From assembly GCA_030765525.1 (NCBI GenBank), contig JAVCCK010000008.1, positions 1 through 64,000 on the forward strand: a stretch of DNA of 64,000 nucleotides, in the 5' to 3' direction. The notes beneath the pieces were generated by a model, which searched no databases, was not told the origin of the DNA, and saw nothing but the letters and a program-made list of their open reading frames with translations. Numbering within the stretch: the stretch's first letter is position 1; each line of letters begins with the position of its first letter. This stretch comes from Candidatus Lernaella stagnicola. GTDB taxonomy: Bacteria > Lernaellota > Lernaellaia > Lernaellales > Lernaellaceae. Both the position numbers and the translations under genes were made by a program. Shown piece by piece: positions 42,337 to 50,503 of this stretch.

Positions 42337-43014
42337 ATGACGATCAAATGGAGTTACTTGGGGCAAACCCCCTACGAGAAGGCATGGGCGCTGCAGCGGG
42401 AATTGCGGCAGCAGGTCATCGAACGCGGTGACAGCGACTACTTGCTGTTGATGTCGCACCCGCCGGTGGTGACGCGTGGCGTATCCGAACGAGGCGATCA
42501 CGCCGGACTCGTGGAATCGCGCGAGCAACTGGAAGCGCACGGCATTTCCGTGGTCGACGTGGACCGCGGCGGTAAAACCACCTTTCACGGCCCCGACCAG
42601 TTGGTGGGGTATTTCATCTTCGATCTGCGACGCCGCCAAGTAAAGTTGCGGCAGTTCGTCACCCAGGTCGCAGCGGCGATTATCCGCGTGTTGGACTCGT
42701 ACGGCGTGGACGGCGACTACCGGGAAGAAGACCCGGGCATTACGATCAACGGCCACAAGGTCGGCTTTCTGGGCTTCAGCGTGAAGCACAATGTGACGGC
42801 GCACGGCTTCGCGCTCAACATCGGGCGGGACATCAAGGGGTTCGAGTACATCGTGCCCTGCGGCCGGCTGGACCGAAACATCAGTTCGCTGGAAGGCGAG
42901 ACCGGCCGGCGCTTTTCGATGTACGACGTCTACTGGCGCTGCGTGACGGCCGTGGGTTCGCACTTCGAGGAAACGCTCGAAGAGGTCTTCGTCGACGAAA
43001 TGGTGCAGGGCTAA
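42337..43014 (+). CDS. lipB: Octanoyl-[ACP]:protein N-octanoyltransferase
   Basis: 225 aa from ATG 42337. LipB signature RGGKTTFHGPDQLVGY (about 76-91), the Lys region GHKVGFLGFSVKHNVTAHGFALN and the acyl-thioester Cys in YIVPCGRLDRN. It moves octanoyl groups from acyl carrier protein to lipoyl domains before LipA adds sulfur. lipA is not in the window. It is spaced 5 bp from the glycosyltransferase, probably co-transcribed. Confidence 0.93.
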   Translation: MTIKWSYLGQTPYEKAWALQRELRQQVIERGDSDYLLLMSHPPVVTRGVSERGDHAGLVESREQLEAHGISVVDVDRGGKTTFHGPDQLVGYFIFDLRRRQVKLRQFVTQVAAAIIRVLDSYGVDGDYREEDPGITINGHKVGFLGFSVKHNVTAHGFALNIGRDIKGFEYIVPCGRLDRNISSLEGETGRRFSMYDVYWRCVTAVGSHFEETLEEVFVDEMVQG

Positions 43015-43044
43015 CGCCGCAACCCAGGAGGGAGCGAAAGGCCG

Positions 43045-43410
43045 GTGTTCCAGAAGTATTACTGTTTGGCCGTCGTCCAGATTTTGCTGCTGGTGTTTGT
43101 CATGCCGCAGGTGCTGGGTTTTATCGGCGGCCTGATCGCCGGTCGAAAACTCCGCGACAAAACGTGGTATCTCGCCATCGGATTGGTGGCGCTAATGGAC
43201 GTGGCCGTGATGATCGACAAGGGAGGCGTGCCCTTTCTTGTCGGGCATGCGATCAACATGTTTCTCTACACGCCGATGAAGCTGCACTGGCAATTGATCG
43301 TCGGCCTGCTGGGCGACGCGGCCCTCGTGTGGTCCTTTCACGGATCAATACGTTCAGGCATGAACCGGGCGATGCGGTTGGTTTCTCCGGCCGAAAAATC
43401 CAAGCAATAA
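43045..43410 (+). CDS. Small multi-span membrane protein
   Basis: 121 aa with a GTG start 30 bp after lipB and AGGAGGGAG upstream. About four hydrophobic segments (VVQILLLVFVMPQVLGFIGGLIAG, WYLAIGLVALMDVAVMI, PFLVGHAINMFLYT, LIVGLLGDAALVWSF). I do not recognise the family and see no motif pointing to a function. Confidence 0.6.
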   Translation: MFQKYYCLAVVQILLLVFVMPQVLGFIGGLIAGRKLRDKTWYLAIGLVALMDVAVMIDKGGVPFLVGHAINMFLYTPMKLHWQLIVGLLGDAALVWSFHGSIRSGMNRAMRLVSPAEKSKQ

Positions 43411-43424
43411 GCGCGAGCAAATAG

Positions 43425-43467
43425 AAAAACGGCGAAAAGCGTGAAGTGCCTTTCGCCGTTTTGTTTT
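43425..43467. terminator. bidirectional Rho-independent terminator
   Basis: A 12-bp stem AAAACGGCGAAA (43426-43437) with TTTCGCCGTTTT (43451-43462), followed by gtttt on the plus strand; the upstream A-run gives T on the minus strand. It lies between the convergent membrane-protein gene and the thioredoxin-like lipoprotein gene. Confidence 0.8.
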
Positions 43468-43488
43468 GGTCTCAGGGCCGTGTCGTAA

Positions 43489-44148
43489 TTAGTCGGCTAA
43501 TCCCAGCAGAGCTCGCACGGTTGCGTGATAGGTGCTCAGGTAGCCGCCCTTCCGCTGAATCACCATGTCTTGATCCAAGCAGGCGTACGCGGGGATGCTG
43601 ATCGAACCGCCGTGCAGCGGGTAGGTGACATCCCAGTTGTGGTCGTCGAGCACCGGGAACTCGAGGCTGTAGAGCGTTGCCCAACCCAACAAGTCCTGTT
43701 GGCTGGGCGGATTCCCGGCGTTATTTTCGATGATCATCTGCAGGACAGTGAATCCCTCATCGGCGTAGACATCCATGAAGTCGGTTTGCAGTTTCGGCGT
43801 GTCCGTACGGCAGGGGCCGCACCAGAAGGCCGAGGTGTCGAGCAAGACGACGTCGCCTTCGTAGTCGTACAACGAAACGTTTTCACCGAACTGATTCGTC
43901 AGCGTGAAGTTCGGCATCTTGTTGCCGACGTTGTAACCCATCGAGGGCGTGCTGTCGTCGTCGTCATCATCATCGTCATCATCATCGTCGTCGTCATCGT
44001 CGTCGTCATCGCCGCCGGTGTCGTCATCGCCGCCGGTGTCGTCATCATCGTTGTCGTCATCATCGTCGCCGCATGTCGCGCCCATCGACGCGATGACGAA
44101 TACGCCGATTAGTAATAGGGCTATTAGCCAAAACATCCTGGATTTCAT
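43489..44148 (-). CDS. TlpA-like lipoprotein with poly-Asp linker
   Basis: 219 aa. Lipoprotein signal with lipobox SMGATC (Cys about 26), then Gly and a long Asp-rich linker (to about 65). A TlpA/redoxin domain follows, with redox motif CGPC (SAFWCGPCRTDTPK, about 110). It is likely a periplasm-facing thiol reductase tethered to a membrane. The DNA of the linker is a GAC/GAT triplet tract prone to slippage. It is 36 bp downstream of the similar 44185 gene; the two probably arose by duplication. Confidence 0.85.
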   Translation of the reverse strand: MKSRMFWLIALLLIGVFVIASMGATCGDDDDDNDDDDTGGDDDTGGDDDDDDDDDDDDDDDDDDDSTPSMGYNVGNKMPNFTLTNQFGENVSLYDYEGDVVLLDTSAFWCGPCRTDTPKLQTDFMDVYADEGFTVLQMIIENNAGNPPSQQDLLGWATLYSLEFPVLDDHNWDVTYPLHGGSISIPAYACLDQDMVIQRKGGYLSTYHATVRALLGLAD

Positions 44149-44184
44149 TGTGTCTCCCTCTTCGAGTTCCCGGCGGAATCTCGC

Positions 44185-44997
44185 TTAGTCGATTCCCAAC
44201 AGATCTCGTATCGTACCGTGGTTTGAATATAACGTATTGCCTTTGCGTTGGATCACCATCTGCTGATCCAAAGTTGTGTAATGCGGAACATAACCATTTC
44301 CCAAATTCCGGTCGACTTGCCAGTTTGCGTCGGCCAGCACGGGAAACGTTAGGTTGTATTTGCTTTTCCAATTCGATAGATCGCTGGTCGTGGGCGTGTC
44401 GCCGCCGTAATCTTCGCCCAGCAATTGCAGAACGATGAACCCGTCGCCGGTGTCTTTGTATTCCTGGTAGAAGTCGGTCTCCAGGCTCGGCGTGTCCTGC
44501 TGGCACGGGGGGCACCACATGGCCGAGGAATCCAGCAGCACTACCAGGCCGGCGTAATCGTACAGTTCGACTTCCGCGCCGTTGGAATCCGTCAGGCGGA
44601 AATTCGGAAGGCGGTCGCCAAGGTCGTAACCGTCGGGGATGTCGTCGTCGAAAGGATCGCCGCCCGAATCGTTATCATCGTCGTCGTCATCGCCACCGCC
44701 GCTGTTGAACGCGGCCAGGCAACCGACCAGTTCGGCGCAATCCGAAGCTGCCGCGACGCACTGACGCACATCAAGCGCAAAATACTCGAACATCGCCTCA
44801 CATTGGTCGAAACCACTGATGCTGAGTTGGGCGGTCGCCGCCGGGCACTTCTCCAGCTTCTCGCAAAACTCTTGGCTTGCCGAAGGGGAGTCGCCGGACG
44901 TGTCGCTTTCGTCGCCGCTGCTACCGCATGCCGCGATCAACGAAACCGCCATCAGTAAGGCTATGATTGTTGTGGCCAGCACCGCACGCCGGGTCAT
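44185..44997 (-). CDS. TlpA-like lipoprotein with Cys-rich insert
   Basis: 270 aa. Lipobox LIAAC (Cys about 24). A Cys-containing helical region (about 40-95, FCEKLEKCPAA, FDQCEAMFEYFALDVRQCVAAASDCAELVGC) comes next, then a shorter Asp-rich linker (about 100-120). The TlpA domain carries CPPC in SSAMWCPPCQQDTPSLE. Six Cys in the insert suggest disulfides. Same role as its neighbour is likely: a tethered thiol-disulfide exchange protein. Confidence 0.83.
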   Translation of the reverse strand: MTRRAVLATTIIALLMAVSLIAACGSSGDESDTSGDSPSASQEFCEKLEKCPAATAQLSISGFDQCEAMFEYFALDVRQCVAAASDCAELVGCLAAFNSGGGDDDDDDNDSGGDPFDDDIPDGYDLGDRLPNFRLTDSNGAEVELYDYAGLVVLLDSSAMWCPPCQQDTPSLETDFYQEYKDTGDGFIVLQLLGEDYGGDTPTTSDLSNWKSKYNLTFPVLADANWQVDRNLGNGYVPHYTTLDQQMVIQRKGNTLYSNHGTIRDLLGID

Positions 44998-45069
44998 ATT
45001 GTCTCCTTCGATGTAGCCTTTTTCCGCTTCCGCCCCGTTGGGCTTGGCGGCCCGAGAAACCGAACACAG

Positions 45070-45098
45070 AAGTTAACAAACCCGAAACCCCTAGTCAA
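45070..45098 (-). promoter_or_regulatory. sigma70-type promoter of the TlpA-like lipoprotein pair
   Basis: On the minus strand: -35 TTGACT (45098-45093), 17-nt spacer, -10 TAACTT (45075-45070), 72 bp upstream of the start at 44997. Confidence 0.55.
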
Positions 45099-45461
45099 CA
45101 CATCGGTTTTGTCGGAAACGAATGCGAAGGCGTGTCAATAACACGAGAAGCGGGCTTTTCTTTGTCGGGTCATTGGTTTGGGATTGTCGTTTCAGCGCTG
45201 AGTGATTACTCTTACGCGTTCATCCAAACAAAATCGGAATCCAAAACGCCCGAGGCTGTGGATAACGTTGTGGAAAAGTCCGCGGTAAAAGGGACGCGTC
45301 GACCGCGCCGAGAAAAAGGCGTCGCCGAGGCTCTTTGGAGTGATTGTGTCTAAAATTCAACGGGTTAAGTCGTTAAATATAAATCAGAGCCTCATGAAAA
45401 CGGGGTTAAAACGCGATTCTGAAAAACTATCCACAGACTGGTGGGGGATAAGGGGCACAGC
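45099..45461. other. intergenic region with DnaA boxes; possible origin or DnaA-regulated site
   Basis: No credible gene in this stretch. It holds a perfect DnaA box on the minus strand (tgtggataa, 45257-45265), a second variant 3 nt later (tgtggaaaa, 45269-45277) and a third on the plus strand (ctatccaca, 45427-45435). An AT-rich stretch lies between them (gttaaatataaatcag, about 45371-45386). This is the layout of a replication origin or a DnaA-controlled promoter. dnaA, dnaN, gyrB and gidA are not adjacent. Confidence 0.45.
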
Positions 45462-46313
45462 ATGCCGGAAATAGCCAGCGTAAACGGCGAAATCACAGCG
45501 ATCGAAAAGGCCTTTGTTTCCATCAATGATCGTGGCTTCGTCTTCGGCGACGGCGTGTATGAAGTCATCGTCAGCTACCGCAACAAGCTCTTTTTGTTCG
45601 ACGAGCACATCGAGCGTTTGCGTCGCAGCCTTCGATACGTGCGCATGGACTACGTCGACGTCGAGGACATCATCGCCCAAATCGAACGGGCGTTTGACGC
45701 CGCCGATATGCCGCGCGCCAAAGTGTATGTGCAGGTTACGCGTGGCGCGGCGCGCCGCAATCACGTTTTTCCGGACCCGCCGGTCAAGCCGAACGTCATC
45801 GTTACTGTTTCCGAGTTCCCGCCCGTTGATGAGAAACTCTTCGAGGACGGAATCGCCTGTCTGACCCGAGCCGATATCCGCTGGGGGCGCGTCGATATCA
45901 AGACGATCAACTTGTTGCCTAACTGCCTGGCCAAACAGGAGGCGTTGGATAACGGCTGTCTGGAGGCCATTCTCATCGGCGAAGACGGCGAGGTTCGCGA
46001 AGCGACCGCGGCCAACGTGTTTATCGTGCGCAAGGAAAAGGTCATCACCCATCCGGACAACGAGCGCATCCTTTGCGGCATCACCCGGAACGCCGTTCTC
46101 GCTCTGTGCCATAAGGCGGGCTACCAGGTAGAAGAGCGACCGGCGCCGTTGGAAGAGATGATGCTCGCCGACGAGGTCTTCCTGTCGGGTACTACCGCGG
46201 AAGTCATGCCGGTTGTGCGAGTCGACGACCAGCCGATCGGCAAGGCCAAGCCGGGCCCCGTGGCGGCGCGACTGCGGCAGCTCTTTCAAGCGTGGATCAA
46301 CACGAGTTCCTGA
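45462..46313 (+). CDS. Class IV (D-alanine/branched-chain type) aminotransferase
   Basis: 283 aa from ATG 45462, with AAGGGG upstream. PLP fold type IV: ERLRRSLRYVRMDYVDVED, the PLP-binding Lys in DIKTINLLPNCLAKQEA (about 142), GEVREATAANVFIVRKEKVITH, ITRNAVLAL and ADEVFLSGTTAEVMPV. The spacing and the DIKTINLLPN phrase fit D-amino acid aminotransferases best, making D-glutamate or D-alanine for the wall. Branched-chain or aminodeoxychorismate activity cannot be excluded. Confidence 0.83.
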   Translation: MPEIASVNGEITAIEKAFVSINDRGFVFGDGVYEVIVSYRNKLFLFDEHIERLRRSLRYVRMDYVDVEDIIAQIERAFDAADMPRAKVYVQVTRGAARRNHVFPDPPVKPNVIVTVSEFPPVDEKLFEDGIACLTRADIRWGRVDIKTINLLPNCLAKQEALDNGCLEAILIGEDGEVREATAANVFIVRKEKVITHPDNERILCGITRNAVLALCHKAGYQVEERPAPLEEMMLADEVFLSGTTAEVMPVVRVDDQPIGKAKPGPVAARLRQLFQAWINTSS

Positions 46314-46330
46314 AACGACACCCACAAAAA

Positions 46331-46363
46331 AACGCCCCGACATCCGCCGGGGCGTTGCTTTCT
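46331..46363. terminator. bidirectional Rho-independent terminator
   Basis: A 9-bp stem AACGCCCCG (46331-46339) with CGGGGCGTT (46348-46356), then gctttct on the plus strand and an A-run upstream. It separates the convergent aminotransferase and OmpA genes. Confidence 0.8.
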
Positions 46364-46376
46364 ATGAGATGTGAGA

Positions 46377-48086
46377 TTAGCGCTCCGTGATCAGGAAATC
46401 GATCCGCGTATTGCGCGCGAGGCCTTCGGGCGTGTCGTTGGACACGAGCGGCACCTGGTCGCCCATGCCGGCGGCCGTGAGGCGGTCGGCGGCGACGCCT
46501 TGCTTGAGCAGGTAGGTGCGCACCGTCGTGGCGCGAGAACCACTTAAGGATTCGGCGTTCGGCGTACCGGCCGCGACGTGCCCCTCGACATGCAGTTTGA
46601 TGTTTTCGAACTCGCTCATCAACTTGGCGACATCGCGGAGTTGCTTCTTGTCAGCGTTGGTGAGTTTGGAGCTCCCGGGTCCGGCAAAGGTTAGCGGAGC
46701 GGGCAAAACGAGTTGGCTGTCAAAGAGCATCAAACCGCTCGGTTTCCGGACCAGCAGTACTTCGGGCACACCGTCTTGGTCCAAGAATCCGTTGACGGTT
46801 TCGGCTTCCAGTGGCGCACCGTCCGCGCCATCGGCGACGCCGTCACCGTCGGTATCGGCGCTTACCGGATTCGTTCGCAGGGCGCTGACTTCCTGCCCGT
46901 CCAGCAGGCCGTCGCCGTCGGTATCGGCGCGCAGCGGGTCGGTGCCGTGCAGGCGCAACTCGGCGGCGTCGGAAAGGCTATCGCCGTCGGTATCGGTTTT
47001 CAGCGGATCCGTCTTGTACTGTTTGACTTCCTCGCCATCGAGCAGACCGTCGCCGTCGCTATCCGATTTCATCGAGTTGGTTTTGTATTCGTGAATTTCC
47101 TCGTGGTTGTTCAGGCCGTCGCCATCGGTGTCCATATCCGCGCTGTCCGCCGCGCGTAATCCCGCCGGTGAGGGGGCGAGGGCGGGTTTGGGGCCGTAAT
47201 CCAACGCCGGGTACGTGAACGAAACGCCCAGCATGCCGCGGTACTCCGGCGCGCCGATGCCATTGGTCAATCCGAAGCCGAAAGCCGTGAGGAAGTCGAG
47301 GCCCACGCCGGTGTAAAAGCGAGCGCCGAAGAGCCCTTCCAAGGGGTTGGCCGGATCGATTTCCTCGATGCCGTAATCCTGGGTTCGTCCGACCACTTCG
47401 GCGGTCAGGCCGATCCATTTCGCCGCGGCGACGTCGATTCCCAGACCGCCGAATACCTGCCCGGCGGGATCGAGGCCCGAGGGGCTGCCGAGGTATTCGT
47501 AGCCGACGTTGGCCACGATATTGACCGGGTCGAAACGTTTGTCCAAAAGCAGCGCGCCCGAGAAGCCCGTGGCTCCGTTGCCGGCGTAAATTTCCTCGTC
47601 CCCCGTAGCGACATGCGCGAGGGCGACCAAACCCAGCCCGATCCAGCCGGGCTTGTTGGGCAGAATACTGACCTTCGCGCCCGCGGTCGTGTCGCCGAGA
47701 GCGCCGGCGCTGGTGATGTCGGTTTCGGGCAGGCCGTCGATCATCACTTTGTCCATGTCTTGGCCCGCGGTGCGATAGTACGAACCGCCGACGAGCAGAT
47801 CGAGATGGTCGAACAAGCCGAGCCCTGCGTAGAAATGCCCGGAAATGACCGAATCGACAGCGTTGATTTCGGTGCCCGAATCCTCGCCCTCGAAACGCAC
47901 CGGCCCCTTGGCGTAGTTGCCGACGATACCCAGCGCGAACTGAGTGTGGGCAAGGGTGGTGCTGGCGTACATACTCAACAAGTTGTGTGGTCCAAGAGCC
48001 GGCGTGACGTTCTGGGCGTCGATGGCCGAGACCGCCGTGGCGCCGGCGAGAATCACCAAGAGAGCCAATACCGCAGCGCGTTTCAT
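46377..48086 (-). CDS. OmpA-family protein with thrombospondin type 3 repeats
   Basis: 569 aa. Signal peptide (1-21), an outer-membrane beta-barrel region (about 25-300, alternating strands), and four or five TSP3 calcium-binding repeats (about 315-425) of the form DTDGDGL..GEEV..YKTDP. A C-terminal OmpA-like peptidoglycan-binding domain follows (about 455-569, LHVEGHVAAGTPNAESLSGSRATTVRTYLLKQGV, RIDFLI). It ties the outer membrane to the wall. The start overlaps the stop of the upstream metallophosphoesterase gene by 4 bp. Confidence 0.9.
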   Translation of the reverse strand: MKRAAVLALLVILAGATAVSAIDAQNVTPALGPHNLLSMYASTTLAHTQFALGIVGNYAKGPVRFEGEDSGTEINAVDSVISGHFYAGLGLFDHLDLLVGGSYYRTAGQDMDKVMIDGLPETDITSAGALGDTTAGAKVSILPNKPGWIGLGLVALAHVATGDEEIYAGNGATGFSGALLLDKRFDPVNIVANVGYEYLGSPSGLDPAGQVFGGLGIDVAAAKWIGLTAEVVGRTQDYGIEEIDPANPLEGLFGARFYTGVGLDFLTAFGFGLTNGIGAPEYRGMLGVSFTYPALDYGPKPALAPSPAGLRAADSADMDTDGDGLNNHEEIHEYKTNSMKSDSDGDGLLDGEEVKQYKTDPLKTDTDGDSLSDAAELRLHGTDPLRADTDGDGLLDGQEVSALRTNPVSADTDGDGVADGADGAPLEAETVNGFLDQDGVPEVLLVRKPSGLMLFDSQLVLPAPLTFAGPGSSKLTNADKKQLRDVAKLMSEFENIKLHVEGHVAAGTPNAESLSGSRATTVRTYLLKQGVAADRLTAAGMGDQVPLVSNDTPEGLARNTRIDFLITER

Positions 48087-50356
48087 GGTTCTTCCCTTTC
48101 TCCGCTACGGACGCGGAGCCACAGTACGCTTCCCAACACGAATATCAGCAAAAAGACCCCGGCCCGATCGGGCACGCTTGTCGCGCCGCACTCGCCGCAG
48201 AGGTCTTCTTCGTCGTCGTGGTCGGTGTCCAAATTTATTTCGTCCACATCAAGGACTTGTTTGGCAAGCCCCCAGCCGCCGTTTTCATCCAAAACGGTTA
48301 GGGTGAGGATTGTTGCGCCACCGGAGGTGTAGGTGTGGGTGGTCTGCGGACCGAGGCCGGTGTAGCCGTCGCCGAAGTTCCAGAAGTAGCGGAGATCGGC
48401 CCCGTCTGGGTCGACGCTGTCGGCGGCGTCGAAGATCCACGTGATGCCGTCGTCGGACGAAGCCGAGAGCCTCGCCGCGGGCGCCAGGTTTTCGGCGTGC
48501 GGTTGCGCGGTGAACACGACGCGAACCTCGCCGCCCACTGCGGCCGGAATCGTCCCGCCGATGCCGTCGATTGTGGCTTTGGCGTAAAGCACTACTTGCC
48601 CGTCACTTCCGATGCCGAAATCCGCGATCGGTACGGCTTGGAGGGTGTCGCTGCGCACGATTTTATAGCCCGCGGGCGCGGGCGCGAGATAAAGCTCAAG
48701 ATTCACCGTCGTTTGCTCGGGTAGGCCGTTGGTGACTTCCACCGTTGCCGATTGCGTATCCCCGTTGTTGTTGAGGTCGCGGCTCCAGAGGTTGCCGGCC
48801 GGTACGCTCTGTAGCGCTCCGGGTAGGTAGTTGAGCGACGTGACGTCGCCGTCCGCCAATTCGACGACGCGATAGCCGTCGTATTCCAACTTGCCGGTGT
48901 CGGGTGTCACGCCCGCCGTCGCCGTCGTCGTTTGCACGACGGTGAAATCATTCAACGCCAGCAGCGTGCCCACGGCGTTGCCGTCGCGGTCGGTGATCGC
49001 TTCGCCGGGACCGTAGGTCCAGATCTTGTCGGCATGGTAATTGGCGATGAACACGTGACTGACGTTGTAATCCAGGGCTAATTGCAGCAGCCGCACGCCG
49101 GTGTTGTACTGCTCGCTCTCGTTGGCGATACCGTCCTGCGTGTTTGAATCCCATTGCGGAGACTCCATGTTCCACGCCTCGGTTTCCAGCGAGTCCCAGG
49201 ATTCGGTGCCGAAAGGACGATTGGCCGTGTAGGGGCCGCGCGGGTCGTGATGCATGAACAACAACGTGGTTTGACCGGCCGCATCGGCGACGGCCAGGTC
49301 TTCGGCAAGCCACGCCAGTTGCGCCTCGCTGAGAAAACCGCCCTTGTTATCGGCCGGCAGGGCCAGGATCAAGCGGCCGTACTGCCGCCGCGCCGCCGCG
49401 CCGTCGTAGCTGTTGAGGCAGACAAAATGGAACTCGTCCACATCGAAACTGTAATAGGGAGGGCCGAAAGACCGGGCGTAAAATTCCAGACCGTCTTCCT
49501 TAAGTTCGTTGCCGTTGAACCACGCGTAGCCGTCGTGGTTTCCCGGTTGCATGAACAGCGGCGTTTGCGTGTTCTGCACCACGCGCATGAAGTCGTCGTT
49601 TTCTCCGGCGTAATCGCCGCCCCAAACCAGATCACCGCCGAATACCGCGAAGTCGGGCCGCAGCAACGCCAACTCGTTCAGCACTTCTTGGCGCAGCAAA
49701 TCGGCGGAGCGTCCGTCCAAGCCCGCGTTCGGGTAACGACGGTTGCTCAGTTCGTTGTCTTCATCCTGCCCAAAGGGATCCGCCGTTTTCGCGTTGGCTA
49801 AATGGACGAAGCGAATCGTGTTGCCGGGTTCTCGAACGCGCACCGCAGCGGGTTGGATGTCCGAAAACGCGGGGTTGGAAACATGAATGGCGAAAATATC
49901 GGTCGGCGTTTGCGCGGAAACCTGGCATCGCAACGTGTAGATGCCGACTTCGGCGTCGAACGTGACGCTGAGGATATCCAGGTCGTATTCCTGCCCGACG
50001 GCGTCGCCAACCGGCGCGTAATCGTCGAGTCGGTTGCGAAAGGCGGTAACGAGCCGAGCGCGCCACAACCCCACGTCTTCCAGAGCCTCTTCCGGTTCCT
50101 GGACTAATACCGTTAACGTCTGACCGCGCGTGACCAATGCCGGCAAGCCCACAACCGGGTACACGATTTTGGTTACCCGTCGCGGGATGGCGTTGGTACC
50201 TTGTTGGTAAGGAGACGCATATTCGAGCCCCGGGGCGCCGGCGATGTCATAGGGCCAGCCCATCAAGCTGACAAGACTGTCGGCTGCGGCCGGCGGCGTG
50301 AACGCCAAAAGGGCAAATGCAACCACTGTAAAAAGGCGCAAAAAACGTATCGGCAT
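48083..50356 (-). CDS. Exported calcineurin-like metallophosphoesterase with PKD domain
   Basis: 757 aa. Signal peptide (1-25, ending PAAA), a beta-rich N-terminal domain, then the metallophosphoesterase core with FVHLANAK, the metal-site Asp in VFGGDLVWGG, QPGNHDGYAW (Asn-His-Asp) and LLFMHHDPRGP. A PKD domain sits near 640-725 (PAARLSASSDDGITWIFDAADS, YFWNFGDGYTGLGPQTTHTYTSGG). The C-terminus has a Cys pair (LCGECGAT) and a membrane helix with a basic tail, resembling a sorting or retention signal. It is first of a two-gene operon with the OmpA protein. Confidence 0.85.
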   Translation of the reverse strand: MPIRFLRLFTVVAFALLAFTPPAAADSLVSLMGWPYDIAGAPGLEYASPYQQGTNAIPRRVTKIVYPVVGLPALVTRGQTLTVLVQEPEEALEDVGLWRARLVTAFRNRLDDYAPVGDAVGQEYDLDILSVTFDAEVGIYTLRCQVSAQTPTDIFAIHVSNPAFSDIQPAAVRVREPGNTIRFVHLANAKTADPFGQDEDNELSNRRYPNAGLDGRSADLLRQEVLNELALLRPDFAVFGGDLVWGGDYAGENDDFMRVVQNTQTPLFMQPGNHDGYAWFNGNELKEDGLEFYARSFGPPYYSFDVDEFHFVCLNSYDGAAARRQYGRLILALPADNKGGFLSEAQLAWLAEDLAVADAAGQTTLLFMHHDPRGPYTANRPFGTESWDSLETEAWNMESPQWDSNTQDGIANESEQYNTGVRLLQLALDYNVSHVFIANYHADKIWTYGPGEAITDRDGNAVGTLLALNDFTVVQTTTATAGVTPDTGKLEYDGYRVVELADGDVTSLNYLPGALQSVPAGNLWSRDLNNNGDTQSATVEVTNGLPEQTTVNLELYLAPAPAGYKIVRSDTLQAVPIADFGIGSDGQVVLYAKATIDGIGGTIPAAVGGEVRVVFTAQPHAENLAPAARLSASSDDGITWIFDAADSVDPDGADLRYFWNFGDGYTGLGPQTTHTYTSGGATILTLTVLDENGGWGLAKQVLDVDEINLDTDHDDEEDLCGECGATSVPDRAGVFLLIFVLGSVLWLRVRSGEREEP

Positions 50357-50399
50357 TGAGACTCCCGCCTAAGTGTCGCCACATTTGAACGGTTTGGGC

Positions 50400-50429
50400 A
50401 CTATAGGATTGACGGCAAGCGAGTGTCAA
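50400..50429 (-). promoter_or_regulatory. sigma70-type promoter of the phosphoesterase-OmpA operon
   Basis: On the minus strand: -35 TTGACA (50429-50424), 18-nt spacer, -10 TATAGT (50405-50400), 44 bp upstream of the start at 50356. Both boxes are near consensus. Confidence 0.65.
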
Positions 50430-50503
50430 GACGACGGGCGTTGGATTCCCCCCAATTGCCCCTGTAAATTCGCTTGCTTGGCCACCAACAAACAACAACC
50501 GCC

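Noticed and set aside
44967-45353. 128-codon frame across the DnaA-box region
   Set aside because: No ribosome site, no family resemblance, and it overlaps the start of the lipoprotein gene on the other strand.
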